64,000 nucleotides of DNA. It comes from Fistularia commersonii. Its lineage: Eukaryota > Chordata > Actinopteri > Syngnathiformes > Fistulariidae. Below the pieces are notes generated by a model. It had not been told where the DNA came from and searched no databases. It saw only the letters and a program-made list of their open reading frames with translations. The position numbers and the translations under genes are program-made. The number at the start of each line of letters is the position of its first letter. The first letter of the stretch is position 1. This document shows, in pieces, positions 50,908 to 61,419 of the stretch. The DNA is taken from positions 12,724,501 to 12,788,500 of the forward strand of contig JBBMNZ010000018.1 in NCBI GenBank assembly GCA_037954325.1, in the 5' to 3' direction.

Positions 50908-53900
50908 CTGCAGGGGGCGGAACGGGACGCGTAGAGAATCATATTTTTGGAGGCAAGGAGCGCTGTCGGAGTTCACTAAGATATCCTATTGTGAATAAAA
51001 TCGCGCTGGTATTCGCATTTATCAACCTGAATTGATCAGGTGATGAGAAGCGACAGTAAAAACAGTGTGTTGAACTCAACAAAAGCCGGTCCGTTATTCC
51101 AAATATGAAAAAGCTCCCCGCCGGTGGATACTCACTGCCAGAGATGAGGTAAGTGCCTTTCGGGTCGGTGGTCAGACAGGTGACTGCATCCAGGTGAGCC
51201 ACCATGGAGTGCACCACTTTACCTGTGACGAGACCGTGACGTTTACATGCTCGCCGAGAAAATGAACACGAGCTCGCGGTGCACTGAAAGTGTCCTTGCG
51301 GGTACCTGTTTTGTTGTCAAGGAAACGGATGGTGCGGTTTTCGTGCGCGGTGATGGAGACGGCCTCAGACGGGTGACTTACCACGCGATTAATTAGTTCA
51401 CTCCCTGCAACGGGGGGAAAAAAATAAATCACTGAATCCCAGTGGCAGAAATATTCCATGGCAGCTACCAACACCCTGGCGCTCCCTTGAGAGTCGTGCT
51501 GATTTCTGGAACCTACCGTCCTTGGTCTGCGTCTCCAGCGCGGTAACGCTCTGCTCTGTGTTGAGGTCGTACAGCAGCGTCTCGCCGCCGTCGAAAGACG
51601 CCACCACCTGGTTGGGGTCGGAGGCGACGAAGGCCACCGAGGTGGGCGTCCCGTGCTCTGGGAAGAGGTCGAGACGCGTCACGCATCGGGTTCGTGCGAC
51701 AACCCCGGACGAGCGCGGCGGGCACGCGCACGTACCTCTCTCTTTATTGAAGACGGACAGGCAGGGGGCCGAGTTCTGGGGGTCCCAGATGCGAACGGTG
51801 CCGTCGGCTGAGCAGGAGGCGAGACGATGATGGGCCGCAGAATAAGTCAGACCCCACACGCTGTCCTCGTGGCCCACCAACACACTGCTCTCAATGCCGG
51901 GGTCTGAAGGAGAGCAGGTAAGAAAAGCTAAGCGCTGGATAAACGCTTTTGGCTAATTGTTCTTTGTGTCCCGTGCGTGTGTTTTATCGTCACCGTAGTT
52001 GTCGTACGGATCCACATTGAGGTCCGGCATCTTCCAACACCTCACACTTCCGTCCAGACCTCCGCTGTAGCAGGACTCTCCGTCCTCCCCCATCGTCAGC
52101 GACAGAACGGCACCACTGGGCGTAAGGAGGACGCCGGTCATCGCATTGCACTTGCGCTGGTCGCTAGCGTGCTAAAAGGTCAGCCTCAACCCACCTGTGA
52201 GCTCGAAACGTGTAGATGGGCTCGACGTCCAACGCCGCGTTCCTGCGAAGGGACGGTGTTTTATTTGTTTTCCTTTATGGTAAATGGTCTCAGCTGTCTT
52301 CCCGAGGGCTGTCAAGCCGTCTTACTTTTTCGAGTGCATGGCCTTGTTGAGGTTCCACAGCTTGAGCGTGCCGTCCTCCGACGCCGTGAGCAGGACCGCC
52401 TGGCTGGGGTGGAAGGTCAGCGCTCGGATGGCATCGAAGTGGCTGCGCAGCGTGAAGCGCGGGTTCCACGTCTTCTTGAACTCCTCTCTGTTGTCCTGCA
52501 TCTGACAAGCGTTCGCATGGTCAAGGCAATGTAAATTCTGTCCTGTGCGCTAGGAGGGGGACGAAACCAAAAAAAAAAAAAAAAGGTGTATTTACATCCA
52601 TGGAGAGGTCGTTGTCGTTGGCCACGGTGAGATCGGCCAGTTCGCCCAGGTTCATGTCCCCTCCTCCGACTGCGTCCATGATGAAGACGTCCGAGGAGAA
52701 GCCCAGGGCGCCGCCTGCGGATGCGGAGGTTACAACGCGAACAAGTCAGCTGCGCAAACGTCACCATTTCACGACTGTGAGCCAAAACGACCGCTAAGGT
52801 TAGCAAAGGGCCTGAGATATCCGCGCCAAAGCTCCATGCATCCTGTTTCCTCGTGTGAACAGTATTTATAGCTGCAGGAGCACCGCTAACCCTATGCAGC
52901 CTTTAAAACTCAAACCTATAAACATGCTTTTAGGGATTCGGGGGAGCGTACTTGGAGAGTTTGTTGTTCTGTATTTGGTCGGGGGGCGGGGGCGGGGGTC
53001 TTACCTTCCCCGGAACGAGCCTGTCCTGACACGGAAGGGGGCGGGGTGGGTTTAGGGGGGAAGTCCGACATCATGCCTTGCAACTTGTTCCTGCGGTTCT
53101 CTGAACCCGGCGAGAGGGAAGAGACAACACATCCGGTCATGCGGTGCGGTGGGTCGGGGGGTCGGCGAGGGGCAAGCAGGTGGGCGAATGAGAGGGACAT
53201 ATGCAGAAAGAAGAATGCAGACGCAAATATGAGAAGACTCCATTCCTTAAACACAACGGGATTTAAAGGATTTCTTCTAGGAGGAGGATGAAATCGACTG
53301 AAGCGCAAGATGGCAGAGTCAATAGGACTGGAAAGATCTAAATGTGGGCATGGAGAAAGAGGAGGCGGCATGCACTGTGAAAACCTCCGTCGACCCCAGG
53401 AGGCGGGTCTACGGACGGAGGTGACGGCTAAGCAGTGCTAAGAGTCACAGACAGCTCGTGAAACAGAACAGAGAGACGGGTGGTTGGGAAAAGAGGTCGG
53501 TTTTATTGACAGGAAAAAGATGCCAGGACACAATGAGAAAGTAAAACAGAAAAAAGGTGATCGGGGGGGGAGGAAGGGGGAGAAAGAGAGGGCGGAGACG
53601 ACAGATGCACCGGCGGCAGTGATTCTGGCAGTGCCGGTGCTTATGTTGCTACGGCAACAGCGTACCTAGCTCCCGTCCGTCCCCTGAGATCCGAGCCTCT
53701 CCCGCCCCCTCCCCATCCTCCCCCGAGCCCAGGAAGTCAAATTCACTCAGGGCGTCTTCCGAATCGTCTTCATCCTCCTCGTCCTCGGGGTCCAGGTCTG
53801 TGGTCATGGGTTCGGAGCCCATCTGGACGAGGAAGACAGGCGGAGGTTGATTGGATGTCTGGCGATGGCGCAGCCGGAGCGTTCACGCGCGCGCTCGCGT

Positions 53901-56900
53901 TCGGCCTCACCTTTATTCGAGACTTCTTGTTTTTTCGAGGTCCGTCGATGCAGTCGGCGGTCATGCCTTGGAAGTCGTCGTCCTCGTCGCTGTCGTCCTC
54001 GTCATCCTCACAGCCGTGGAGGAAGGGGATTTTGTCCAGCACCGAACCCCCCAGGCGCTCCTTCGAGCTTTCCTTCCCCGCGTTCCTGCAAACAGACGCA
54101 GCTTAGAAGCTGTACTTTGTACTAAGCGCGTGGCTTAAGCGTTCGGAGAAGACCTTGTTACATAAAAACCAATACATATTATGATAAATATATTTATCAA
54201 TATCAAAATTCCACCTCCGGTTGTCTGTTACTTTAGTTCCAGCTCCAGGGAAAACCTTTAGAGTCAAGGGACTCGGGGGAGGTCGGTACGAGATTTTGAT
54301 GGAATATATATTTTGATGGAAACATAACCAGATCAACAAATAAATAGGTGAATAAAATCACTTAACAAAAAAAGATGTGAAGTCTCTTGGGGGGGGGGCA
54401 TGAATTAAGCTGTATTACCATTGACAAATAGATATGTTATTTTTGGCATTTAAAAAGATTATTTGGAAGGTGAGAAAACATTTATATATATATATATATA
54501 TATATATAGTCACTCCTCGTTTAACGACAACAATCTGTTCTAACGACTACATTGTTAAGCAAATTTGTTATTAAGCGAAGGATTCCCTTTGCCAACTCAA
54601 ATCGTCATATATAAGAAGTAAACTGTATAGCCTTACGGTAGGCTAGCCTATCGTAGCCTAAATGTTAACCTATTGTCTGTGAAAAGTTACAAGTTAGCCT
54701 AGCCTAATGTTGACAATAGAGTTGGTGTTATTGCTATAGATCACATATGTCAAAGTCAAGGCCCGCGGGCCGGATCCGGCCCGTGAACAAATTATCTCTG
54801 GCACCTGGGATGAAACTGATTATTATTAGAACCGGGCCGCAGCCGCCTGCTGATGTTTTAAACGCACCAACACTGCATTCCCCACAATGCAACGGTACCC
54901 CGCAAACTCAGCAGTCAGAGCAGATGTCAAATTTCAGCTACCTCCTCCCCAAAACTGGCTAAATGAAAGGTGGACGCTGAGAACAGAGGATTTCAAGGCA
55001 GGTGGGAGGCAGAGTACATGTTCACGGAGGTAAATAGCAAACATGTGTGTCTTTTATGTGGAGAGAGTTTGGCTGCAGATGCGGATAGAAAACTTTCCCA
55101 GCTGCAAGACCGTGAAAGAGAATCTCTCTACCGCCGTGTTCCCGAGTGCACGATTTGCCGATAAAGTCCACATACTTGCTGCCGACTTCCGACTCCGATT
55201 TGCTGACTTAGAAGCCCAAAAAAGCAGTTTTGCTCGTCAATCCTTTTGCAGTTGACGTGGAGAGCGCACCATCAAACCTACAAATGGAGTTGATTGAGCT
55301 CCGGTGCACTGGAGACACACTGAAGGAAAAATGTGAGAGCGGGTGCTGCTGAGTTTGCACGTTTCATCCCCGACACGATGCCCGGCTGCGCAACCAAGCT
55401 GCTCAGACGCTCTCTATGTTTGGCAGCACATACCTGTGTGAACAACTGTTCTCTTGGAGCAAAACAAAACATCACACAGGAGCCGTCTTAGTGAGAAGCA
55501 CCTTCACTCAATCCGGAGGATTTCCTCATCTCAGAGCCTGACCCCGGGCATTGATGAACTTGTACAAAAAAATGAGACGCCACCAAATATCAGGCTCAGC
55601 CTCAGACAAGTGATCATCACAGAGCATGAACGTATTTTTAGTTTTTACTTCAGTTCAATTTTTTACATTTGTTTCCACAAGACGTGATTTTTCTTTGAAG
55701 AAAGTATTGTTTTGTCTGTGTGCCATAGATTATTGCATTTTAATGTATTGTATTTTATCTATTTTTCAATTAATGCATTTATTTTTCAGTTGATGGACTA
55801 ATTGCAGATAGGAACCATCAGCTGATTTGATTTATTTATTTTTATTTTCTCATTTTACTATTCGAAAGCAGTGATTGATATGATCATAGAGCAGCACGAT
55901 AATGGATTTTCAGTTTAGAATGCATACAATTTCATTGATACATTTAGGTCTTGGTTCAATAGGCTATGTTCAGTAAGTTCAATATGTTTTAATAAACACT
56001 GAATTAGTCCGGCCCTCGGCTTGTAACAATTTTCTTTTTTTTTGGCCCTCAGTGTATTTGACTTTGACATCCCTGCTATAGATCTTTAATTATACCATTA
56101 GCTTATTGTACACAGCTACGTTTGGGTACACTTACACTCTCGACTATGCTGCTACTGTACTCGGCGCATAAACATTGACGTCGCAACTTCGAGATATTTT
56201 CGAATATGAACATTGGTCAAAGTCGTAACGCCCGTCGTAACTGATTTGTCATTAAGTGAGGAATGACTGTATGACAAAAGCTGTGGATTCCTCTGTGGAT
56301 GAACTTGCTTTAAGAGTATTTTCTCTCGCGTCAGTACAAGCAGGTTCATATGATGAAACTGACGCCAAAAAGTCTGAGGTGGAGTCGCCGCTCACTAGAC
56401 ACCAAATGAGGACGCCGTGTGACACTTCTTGGACAGGGATGCACATATCCGGCGCGTCAGGCGGGACTTCTTTTAGGGTGTGAAAAATGCTGACGCACGC
56501 ACACACCCAGACCAGAAGAATTCAGGGGTACACCCTCCAATGACTCGGTTGAGTTTAATAAATCTACTGAGCATGTCAGTGGAACTATGGTTATGTATTG
56601 CAATTCTATTCACTCTGAGTCACATTATTCGAGGGCATTATCTGGTACTTTTCCCGTGTTTCCCGGCTTCAGCCGTTTAAACGATGAGCCAGCCGAGGAG
56701 GAGAATCGGGCGAGCGTACCTCTTGATCTGTTCCTCGATCTGTCTGACCAGCAGGGACTCTCCGCCGGCCCGCGCCTCCGGCTCCGGCGAGGCCTCGGCA
56801 GGAGGCGGGCCGTTGGCCTCGGGGCTGCTCCGCCCGAGCAGGGAGCGCACTCGCTTCGAACGCATGTCTAGAATGGTGTCTGAATACCCGACCTCCTCCA

Positions 56901-57539
56901 GGTATCTATGGGAAATAACGCAAATAAATGCGTATTTACTGAGGTGGTTTGACTCATCGGACGTTTCATTCATTTCGAGGATTCGCAGCTTCGGGTCAAA
57001 GAGGCTGATGAAAGACAGGTCTTACTTGCGTAGTAACTGTCGTCCCTCCTTCCAGGACATCTGGTTGGCAGGCTCGGAGTCTGACTCAGCCGGCCCATTG
57101 AGGACTACCCAAAAAAAAAAAAAACAGGATTGAAATCGATAGGGGGTGTGGGGGGGTGGAGGTGATCTAAAAGTAAAGCGAAGCGTCGGATTTCACAAAC
57201 ATCCGAGGGGAGGGTGAACGTACGCTGCTCGGCCTCCGTCTCTGGCTTCTTGTCTCCGAGGCTCTGGTCGTTTCCCGTCTTCAGCTTCTGGTGCTTCGCC
57301 CTGCGGAGCCGGGAGACACCACATGAGGGCGCCGCGACACCCAAACACGGGAGGACTTGACCTCCGAATGCCTGTCTAGGGATAACGGGCTCAATAAGGA
57401 ACAGGCCATTAGGAGTTTCCTGGCATCGGCCTTACCTCTCTTGTTTGAGGGCGTACTCCAGCATTTTAATCCGCCTCACTAGGTCCTGCTTCATGTTCTC
57501 CTGCCCTTTCCTCTCCCCCTGTAGGAATGCTACCTGAGC
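50738..57539 (-). CDS. strn4: striatin-4, exons 2-17 (first exon outside window)
   Basis: Sixteen exons join in frame to 667 codons ending in TGA. In order: a coiled coil (AFLQGERKGQENMKQDLVRR in exon 2), a segment with YLEEVGYSDTILDMRSKRVR and QIEEQIKR, an acidic linker, SSDVFIMDAVGGGDMNLGEL, then WD40 repeats from FTLRSHFDAIRALTFHPSQA to the terminal GADALAKIFV shared by all striatins. The RSLLGRS and IEEQIKR context favours striatin-4 over striatin and striatin-3. Striatins are regulatory B''' subunits of PP2A. They assemble STRIPAK complexes with MOB4, STRIP and GCKIII kinases, and they bind calmodulin and caveolin. The N-terminal caveolin-binding/oligomerising exon is missing. Nothing suggestive was found up to 64000, so intron 1 exceeds 6 kb. 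It lies head-to-tail upstream of prkd2, as in mammals. Confidence 0.95.
51136..51222 (-). CDS. strn4: strn4 exon 16: WD40
   Basis: KVVHSMVAHLDAVTCLTTDP then KGTYLISG. The donor is GTGAGT. Confidence 0.95.
51306..51404 (-). CDS. strn4: strn4 exon 15: WD40
   Basis: SELINRVVSHPSEAVSITAH then ENRTIRFLDNKT, typical striatin WD40 sequence. Confidence 0.95.
51517..51657 (-). CDS. strn4: strn4 exon 14: WD40
   Basis: EHGTPTSVAFVASDPNQVVA, SFDGGETLLYDLNTEQSVTA and LETQTKD. Confidence 0.94.
51736..51903 (-). CDS. strn4: strn4 exon 13: WD40
   Basis: PGIESSVLVGHEDSVWGLTY, then SAAHHRLASCSADGTVRIWD and a variable PQNSAPCLSVFNKER end. Confidence 0.96.
51994..52115 (-). CDS. strn4: strn4 exon 12: WD40
   Basis: GAVLSLTMGEDGESCYSGGL then DGSVRCWKMPDLNVDPYDNY. 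Confidence 0.95.
52195..52242 (-). CDS. strn4: strn4 exon 11: 48-nt exon
   Basis: NAALDVEPIYTFRAH, the short linker between two WD40 repeats in striatins. The borders are CGCAG and GTGGGT. Confidence 0.93.
52326..52501 (-). CDS. strn4: strn4 exon 10: first WD40 repeat
   Basis: MQDNREEFKKTWNPRFTLRS, HFDAIRALTFHPSQAVLLTA, then SEDGTLKLWNLNKAMHSK. The TWNP-FTLRSH phrase marks the start of the striatin propeller. Confidence 0.96.
52596..52714 (-). CDS. strn4: strn4 exon 9: conserved pre-propeller segment
   Basis: GALGFSSDVFIMDAVGGGDM then NLGELADLTVANDNDLSMD, a hallmark of the striatin family. Confidence 0.95.
53005..53100 (-). CDS. strn4: strn4 exon 8: Pro-rich linker
   Basis: ENRRNKLQGMMSDFPPKPTP then PPSVSGQARSGE. 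The preceding acceptor GGGTTCAG and codon phases fit both neighbours. Confidence 0.88.
53666..53822 (-). CDS. strn4: strn4 exon 7: acidic linker
   Basis: GSEPMTTDLDPEDEEDEDDS then EDALSEFDFLGSGEDGEGAG. EFDFLGSGEDGEG is a conserved striatin phrase. Confidence 0.93.
53911..54085 (-). CDS. strn4: strn4 exon 6: acidic and basic linker
   Basis: NAGKESSKERLGGSVLDKIP, FLHGCEDDEDDSDEDDDFQG, then a basic PRKNKKSRIK end. Confidence 0.93.
54484..54508. repeat. (TA)n microsatellite
   Basis: About 12 TA units abutting the left end of the inverted-repeat element at 54508. Confidence 0.95.
54508..56268. mobile_element. inverted-repeat DNA element in strn4 intron 5, interrupted by a hAT element
   Basis: Left terminus AGTCACTCCTCGTTTAACGA and right terminus (inverted) AGTCATTCCTCACTTAATGA are imperfect inverted repeats. 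With the inserted hAT element (54742-56075) removed, the host element is about 430 bp. It is flanked by TA-rich sequence, consistent with TA target use. Confidence 0.7.
54742..56075 (+). mobile_element. hAT transposon, decayed, with intact target duplication
   Basis: Termini CACATATGTCAAAGTCAAGG and, inverted, CAGGGATGTCAAAGTCAAAT share GATGTCAAAGTCAA-type repeats. Both flanks carry the same 8-bp duplication CTATAGAT (54734-54741 and 56076-56083), the hAT hallmark. Inside, broken plus-strand frames read RGFQGRWEAEYMFTEVNSKH, VCLLCGES, then LRNQAAQTLSMFGSTYLCEQ, LFSWSK and SGGFPHL. These are the zinc-finger start and C-terminal dimerisation end of a GTF2IRD2-type hAT transposase. The central catalytic part is deleted and stops and frameshifts abound. 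It lies antisense to strn4. Confidence 0.88.
56720..56905 (-). CDS. strn4: strn4 exon 5
   Basis: YLEEVGYSDTILDMRSKRVR, SLLGRSSPEANGPPPAEASP and GGESLLVRQIEEQIKR. The conserved TILDMRSKRVRSLLGR supports striatin-4. Confidence 0.95.
57026..57104 (-). CDS. strn4: strn4 exon 4
   Basis: LNGPAESDSEPANQMSWKEG then RQLLR. The WKEGRQLLR phrase is conserved in striatins. Confidence 0.92.
57224..57300 (-). CDS. strn4: strn4 exon 3
   Basis: AKHQKLKTGNDQSLGDKKPE then TEAEQ. It continues the coiled coil into the calmodulin-binding neighbourhood. Confidence 0.9.
57436..57539 (-). CDS. strn4: strn4 exon 2: coiled coil
   Basis: AQVAFLQGERKGQENMKQDL then VRRIKMLEYALKQER. It is the dimerising coiled coil that also contacts PP2A. 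Phase 0 start after TTTTCAG. Confidence 0.96.
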
Positions 57540-58053
57540 CTGAAAACACACAAACATCCACAGAACGGTAACAAATAGGCACCAGTGTTGATCTTATGAC
57601 GGCTGCCAAAATGCATATTGTTGAAGCCCGATTAAAAAACGAGGCGCTGCCCGAGGGGGCGAGGGGCCGGAGCGTTAGTTATCGACCAAAGAGTGTGAAA
57701 ATGACGGAAAACAATCTGGTGTGACAGGCATCGCAAGAATGATTTCTGAGAAGCCGCTGCAGAACACATAAGTAGAGGGTTGTGGAACGGGGCGCTTATT
57801 TTTAAACTTCTTCTGACCAAAGGCCTCACTGTGCATCTGCAGGCGAGGGAAAAGGAGACAGACGCCGGCCAGTTTCAAATACCTACACTTCAGACGCACA
57901 CTCGCTTTAAATGCCTAGTCCTACTTTTAAGGATTTCTAAAACAACAGACAGGTTTTTTGGTTCAGGAGAACAGTGGTTCAGTGCGGCCCTATTTCCCTA
58001 AATCTACAGTAAAGGCACCCTTTAGTCAAAGTGCCATTTGGATTGGCAATATA

Positions 58054-58608
58054 TACTGCTCCAAAAAAAATAAAGGGTACACTTAAACAACACAATGTAA
58101 CTCCAACACAAAGTCAATCACTTCTTCTTCTCCTTTCGGCTTTTCCCTTCAGGAGTCGCCGCAGCGAATCAACCTTCTCCATCCAACCCTATTCTCTGTA
58201 TCCTCCTTTCTCACAACAACTATCTTCTTATCCTCCCTCACTACGTCCATAAATCTTCTCCTTGGTCTTCCTCGAGACGTCCTGCCCGGCAGCTCCGACT
58301 CCAAGTCAATCACACTTGCGTGAAATCAAACTGTCCACTTAGGAAGCAACACTGATTCGTTTTGACTCATTTTAAAGACATTATATCAACGCTGGATCAG
58401 ACTGCAGTGCGCTTTTACACTTTCACTTGGAGTGTGATTCCAAATCCAGACCTCCATGGGTTCATACATTTGACTTCCATTAATCATTTTGGTGTGATTT
58501 TGTTGTCAGAGCATTCAGCTATGTAAAATACAAAGTATTTAATAAGAATATTTCATTCATTCGGATCTAGGATGTGTTATTTCAGTATTTATTTTTTCGA
58601 GCAGTGTA
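58054..58608. mobile_element. Tc1-like non-autonomous element, copy 3
   Basis: Ends TACTGCTCCAAAAAAAATAA and TATTTTTTCGAGCAGTGTA are inverted repeats. It shares TTTTGTTGTCAGAGCATTCA and CATTCATTCGGATCTAGGAT with copy 2. It is interrupted by an inserted LINE fragment. Confidence 0.85.
58122..58302 (-). mobile_element. LINE fragment nested in the Tc1-like element
   Basis: 181 bp with TCGGCTTTTCCCTTCAGGAG, TCGCCGCAGCGAATCAACCT and TCCTTGGTCTTCCTCGAGAC, a widespread fish LINE segment. Both flanks carry the 11-bp duplication AAGTCAATCAC (58111-58121 and 58303-58313). Confidence 0.75.
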
Positions 58609-58884
58609 TAATGATCAAATCAATGCATGCATAAAATATAAAAATACCGTTATGAAATTCATGAAAAAAAATTTCAATCGAAGGGGCACCGCTGCCTTCA
58701 TAAACAAGTTGGAACAGTCGTGCAGTCGAGATGAACATGAGAGGCAGAGTCCAGGTTGAGCAAATTAGTGAAAATTAGTATGTGATGAAGCAATTCGTTT
58801 TAATTACAAGCAAGATTCAAAGTGCATGTTTGCCAATGAAATGTAGAGTAGACATGAGGGATTGACGTAATGAACCGGTCCTAA

Positions 58885-59105
58885 TATGCAGGTAGGCTTT
58901 AAATGGTCGGCACAGCAGGCTGTTATACGCGATGTTGCCGGTTTGATCCCCCCGCTAAAAACAGTGTAGCAGAGTCCTGGAGCGAGATCCCGAACCCCCA
59001 ATTAGCTCTGATGAGCCGCCTGCTGTCGCTGTACGGCAGCCTCCCTCCATCAGTGTGAGAGCAGATGTGTGAGATAACACCAGCTAGTGCGAAGGAGTGA
59101 ACCTC
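58885..59105 (+). repeat. dispersed repeat with tRNA-like B box
   Basis: GTTGCCGGTTTGATCCCCCC, then GAGATCCCGAACCCCCAATT and CTCCATCAGTGTGAGAGCA match a common fish interspersed repeat. GGTTTGATCCCC resembles a tRNA B box, but no tRNA fold was seen. Confidence 0.55.
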
Positions 59106-60033
59106 TCCGCAGCCCGTGCAGGGATATTCAAATGAAGGCTTAGCATTAACGAGTGAAGTAATAATTCGGTTCAGAGAGCTCTTTGAAACTCGGGACTTAT
59201 CCAAAACCGTCCCTGGTGTCACGGTGCCATTAAAAGCAACGGCTCAAAAAGGGGTTGACGGCGGTCGCGGGCTAACTCCTACCTTGTCTGTGCAGCGTGA
59301 CTCACAGCCACAGACACCTTTTCTGCTGCTACCCTTTGGCTGTGTTGAAAACGTCTGGCATCTATTTCTACATCAGCAGCCAAACAGAACATATACTCCG
59401 AATGAATTCTTAGGATACAGAAAAACATGTGACGCCGATTGATTTTTATGCAGCAGGAAGCTGAAGGTGCAATGAAACCAGATTTTCTCGCCATCGTGAA
59501 TGCGTCATCACGTTACGCACGCGTGGTATCAAACTGACCATCGACATCTCTCGGCCTGGTCGCGCTGACGGTGCGTGGAAGCCTGCGTGTGACGCCCGTA
59601 CAGCGCTGCGACTCAAACCCGGAGGTTCGTATCTGTGCTTACGCAGTTACGCAGGTGACTGCATGAAATTGGAAACCTAATGGTGGCGGTGAGGCGTCAT
59701 TTTATGACATATTTTATATAGAAGTAGGTTGATATGGGTGCTGTTCCCGCGGTTGTGCCGTCCTGATGACGGCTATGGCGGTAAAGAGAGGACAGAGAGT
59801 CGCTGGTAAAATGACCCCTGTAACTGGAGTAGGACCAGTGTGGCCGCAAACTGGGTTTTCCTTTTTGTTTGTTTGTTTTCCTCTGAGCCACACCTGACAA
59901 CAGCACCATGGAGATAGCTGCAGAATTTCTTTAACATGCTACTCCAGGTTAGCGGTATATTAAAATGCATTTAAGCACCTTAAATGTAGGCCGTGTCAGG
60001 CGCCAGTCGTACGCTGTAATTTCTCTCCATGAA

Positions 60034-60052
60034 TCTCTCTCTCTCTCTCTCT
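60034..60052. repeat. (TC)n microsatellite
   Basis: Nine TC units. Confidence 0.9.
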
Positions 60053-61390
60053 GAGCAAAGTTGTGCTGAAGCATTAATGCCTCATTTTCTTTTCTTTTTT
60101 TTTTTTTACAGTCCATTTCTCCTCTGCATGCATCCACGAGTCTGCGCCCACACGCATACCCAGTCATGTAAAACTAGAACGGTCTAAAAAACCGATCTCG
60201 TGGGGCAGGCATTCGGTCTACTTGAGAGGGCAGTCAATCATCCAGGAAAGCAGACACAGTCATGTAACAGGCTCGGGGGTGGAGTTGGGGGGTGGGGGGT
60301 GCTAGAGAATAATATGCCAAGAAACTTTCCCGCTGCTGCTGCTGAGTAATCCTGATTAATGCGATGTAATTTTAAATGCTTATCTGGGAGTTTTGGAGGT
60401 AACTGTGCAAAGCGGGCTTGTCAACACTGCAGGTATGACCTGAAAGGTCTTCAAACACATGCAGCTTCAAACTGTCCTCCCCTATGAGAAGTATTTATCC
60501 GAGCACCTCAAAATGTAAACGGGGGGATTATTTGTTAATCTGACAGGTTGGAAAAGCCCCGGGTCATTGGCTTTGGAAGTTTGAAAACTAGTAATTAGGC
60601 GAAAAACAAAAGAAAAGCCTCGCGTATGAAGCGGAGTGGCCGCGTATAATTTGCTGCGGTCGGTCACAGCGGCGACCGTAAAGCCGGCCGCAGCAGCTGC
60701 CGCTGTGCCGGGCATTCCCAGCTGCACGCTACGCGGCAAATGTAAAGCTGCCGGTGCGGTGGAGGTTTTTCGACGCTCTGTCGGAGCACGTCAAACAGAG
60801 ACGTGCACTGGTTGGAAGCCAACATTATCTGAAACTCGGCTGGTAAAAAAAATAAAAATAAAAAAAAAAATAAGAAAAATTTTTTAGACCAATGTATTCA
60901 TTTAGGCACCAAAAGTCATTTATCAGAAATACATTTTACTGATGATAAACGAAAAACAACAGAGCATAGACAGTGTATGTAAGCACTGTATAAAAGAAGG
61001 TCAAAAAAAAAAAAAAAAAAAAATCAATGACAAGTTAACTTTTTTGCTTTCGTCATTGAGCGTACGGCACAGGACCGTTGCTTTAATGGTGGCTACTCTT
61101 CCACTCCGCTGCCCGAACCAAAAGCACAGACTCATCAGTTTCACTGAGCATCCCTCACTTCCTGAATTTAAAAAGGACGGCAGCGGCGTCGGGCCAGCGA
61201 GCTCCGTAATGCCGAATTCACTCGACCGCCGTTGCGGCAAATCCTGCTGCTGAACCAACCCGGAGAAAAGGGTTTTGTAAATTTCCAACTCTTAAGCGCA
61301 ATGAATCTACCTCACGCTTCGGGGGGGGGGGGGGGGGGGCTTCCTGCGTTCCTGCTCCAAAACGTATGCAGACAAGCTACAACCTGCTCA

Positions 61391-61419
61391 AACACACACA
61401 CACACACACACACACACAG
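61391..61419. repeat. (CA)n microsatellite
   Basis: 14 CA units. Confidence 0.95.

Noticed and set aside
58940..58960. tRNA gene around GGTTTGATCCCC
   Set aside because: Only a B-box-like motif is present within a dispersed repeat; no acceptor stem, D arm or anticodon arm could be folded.
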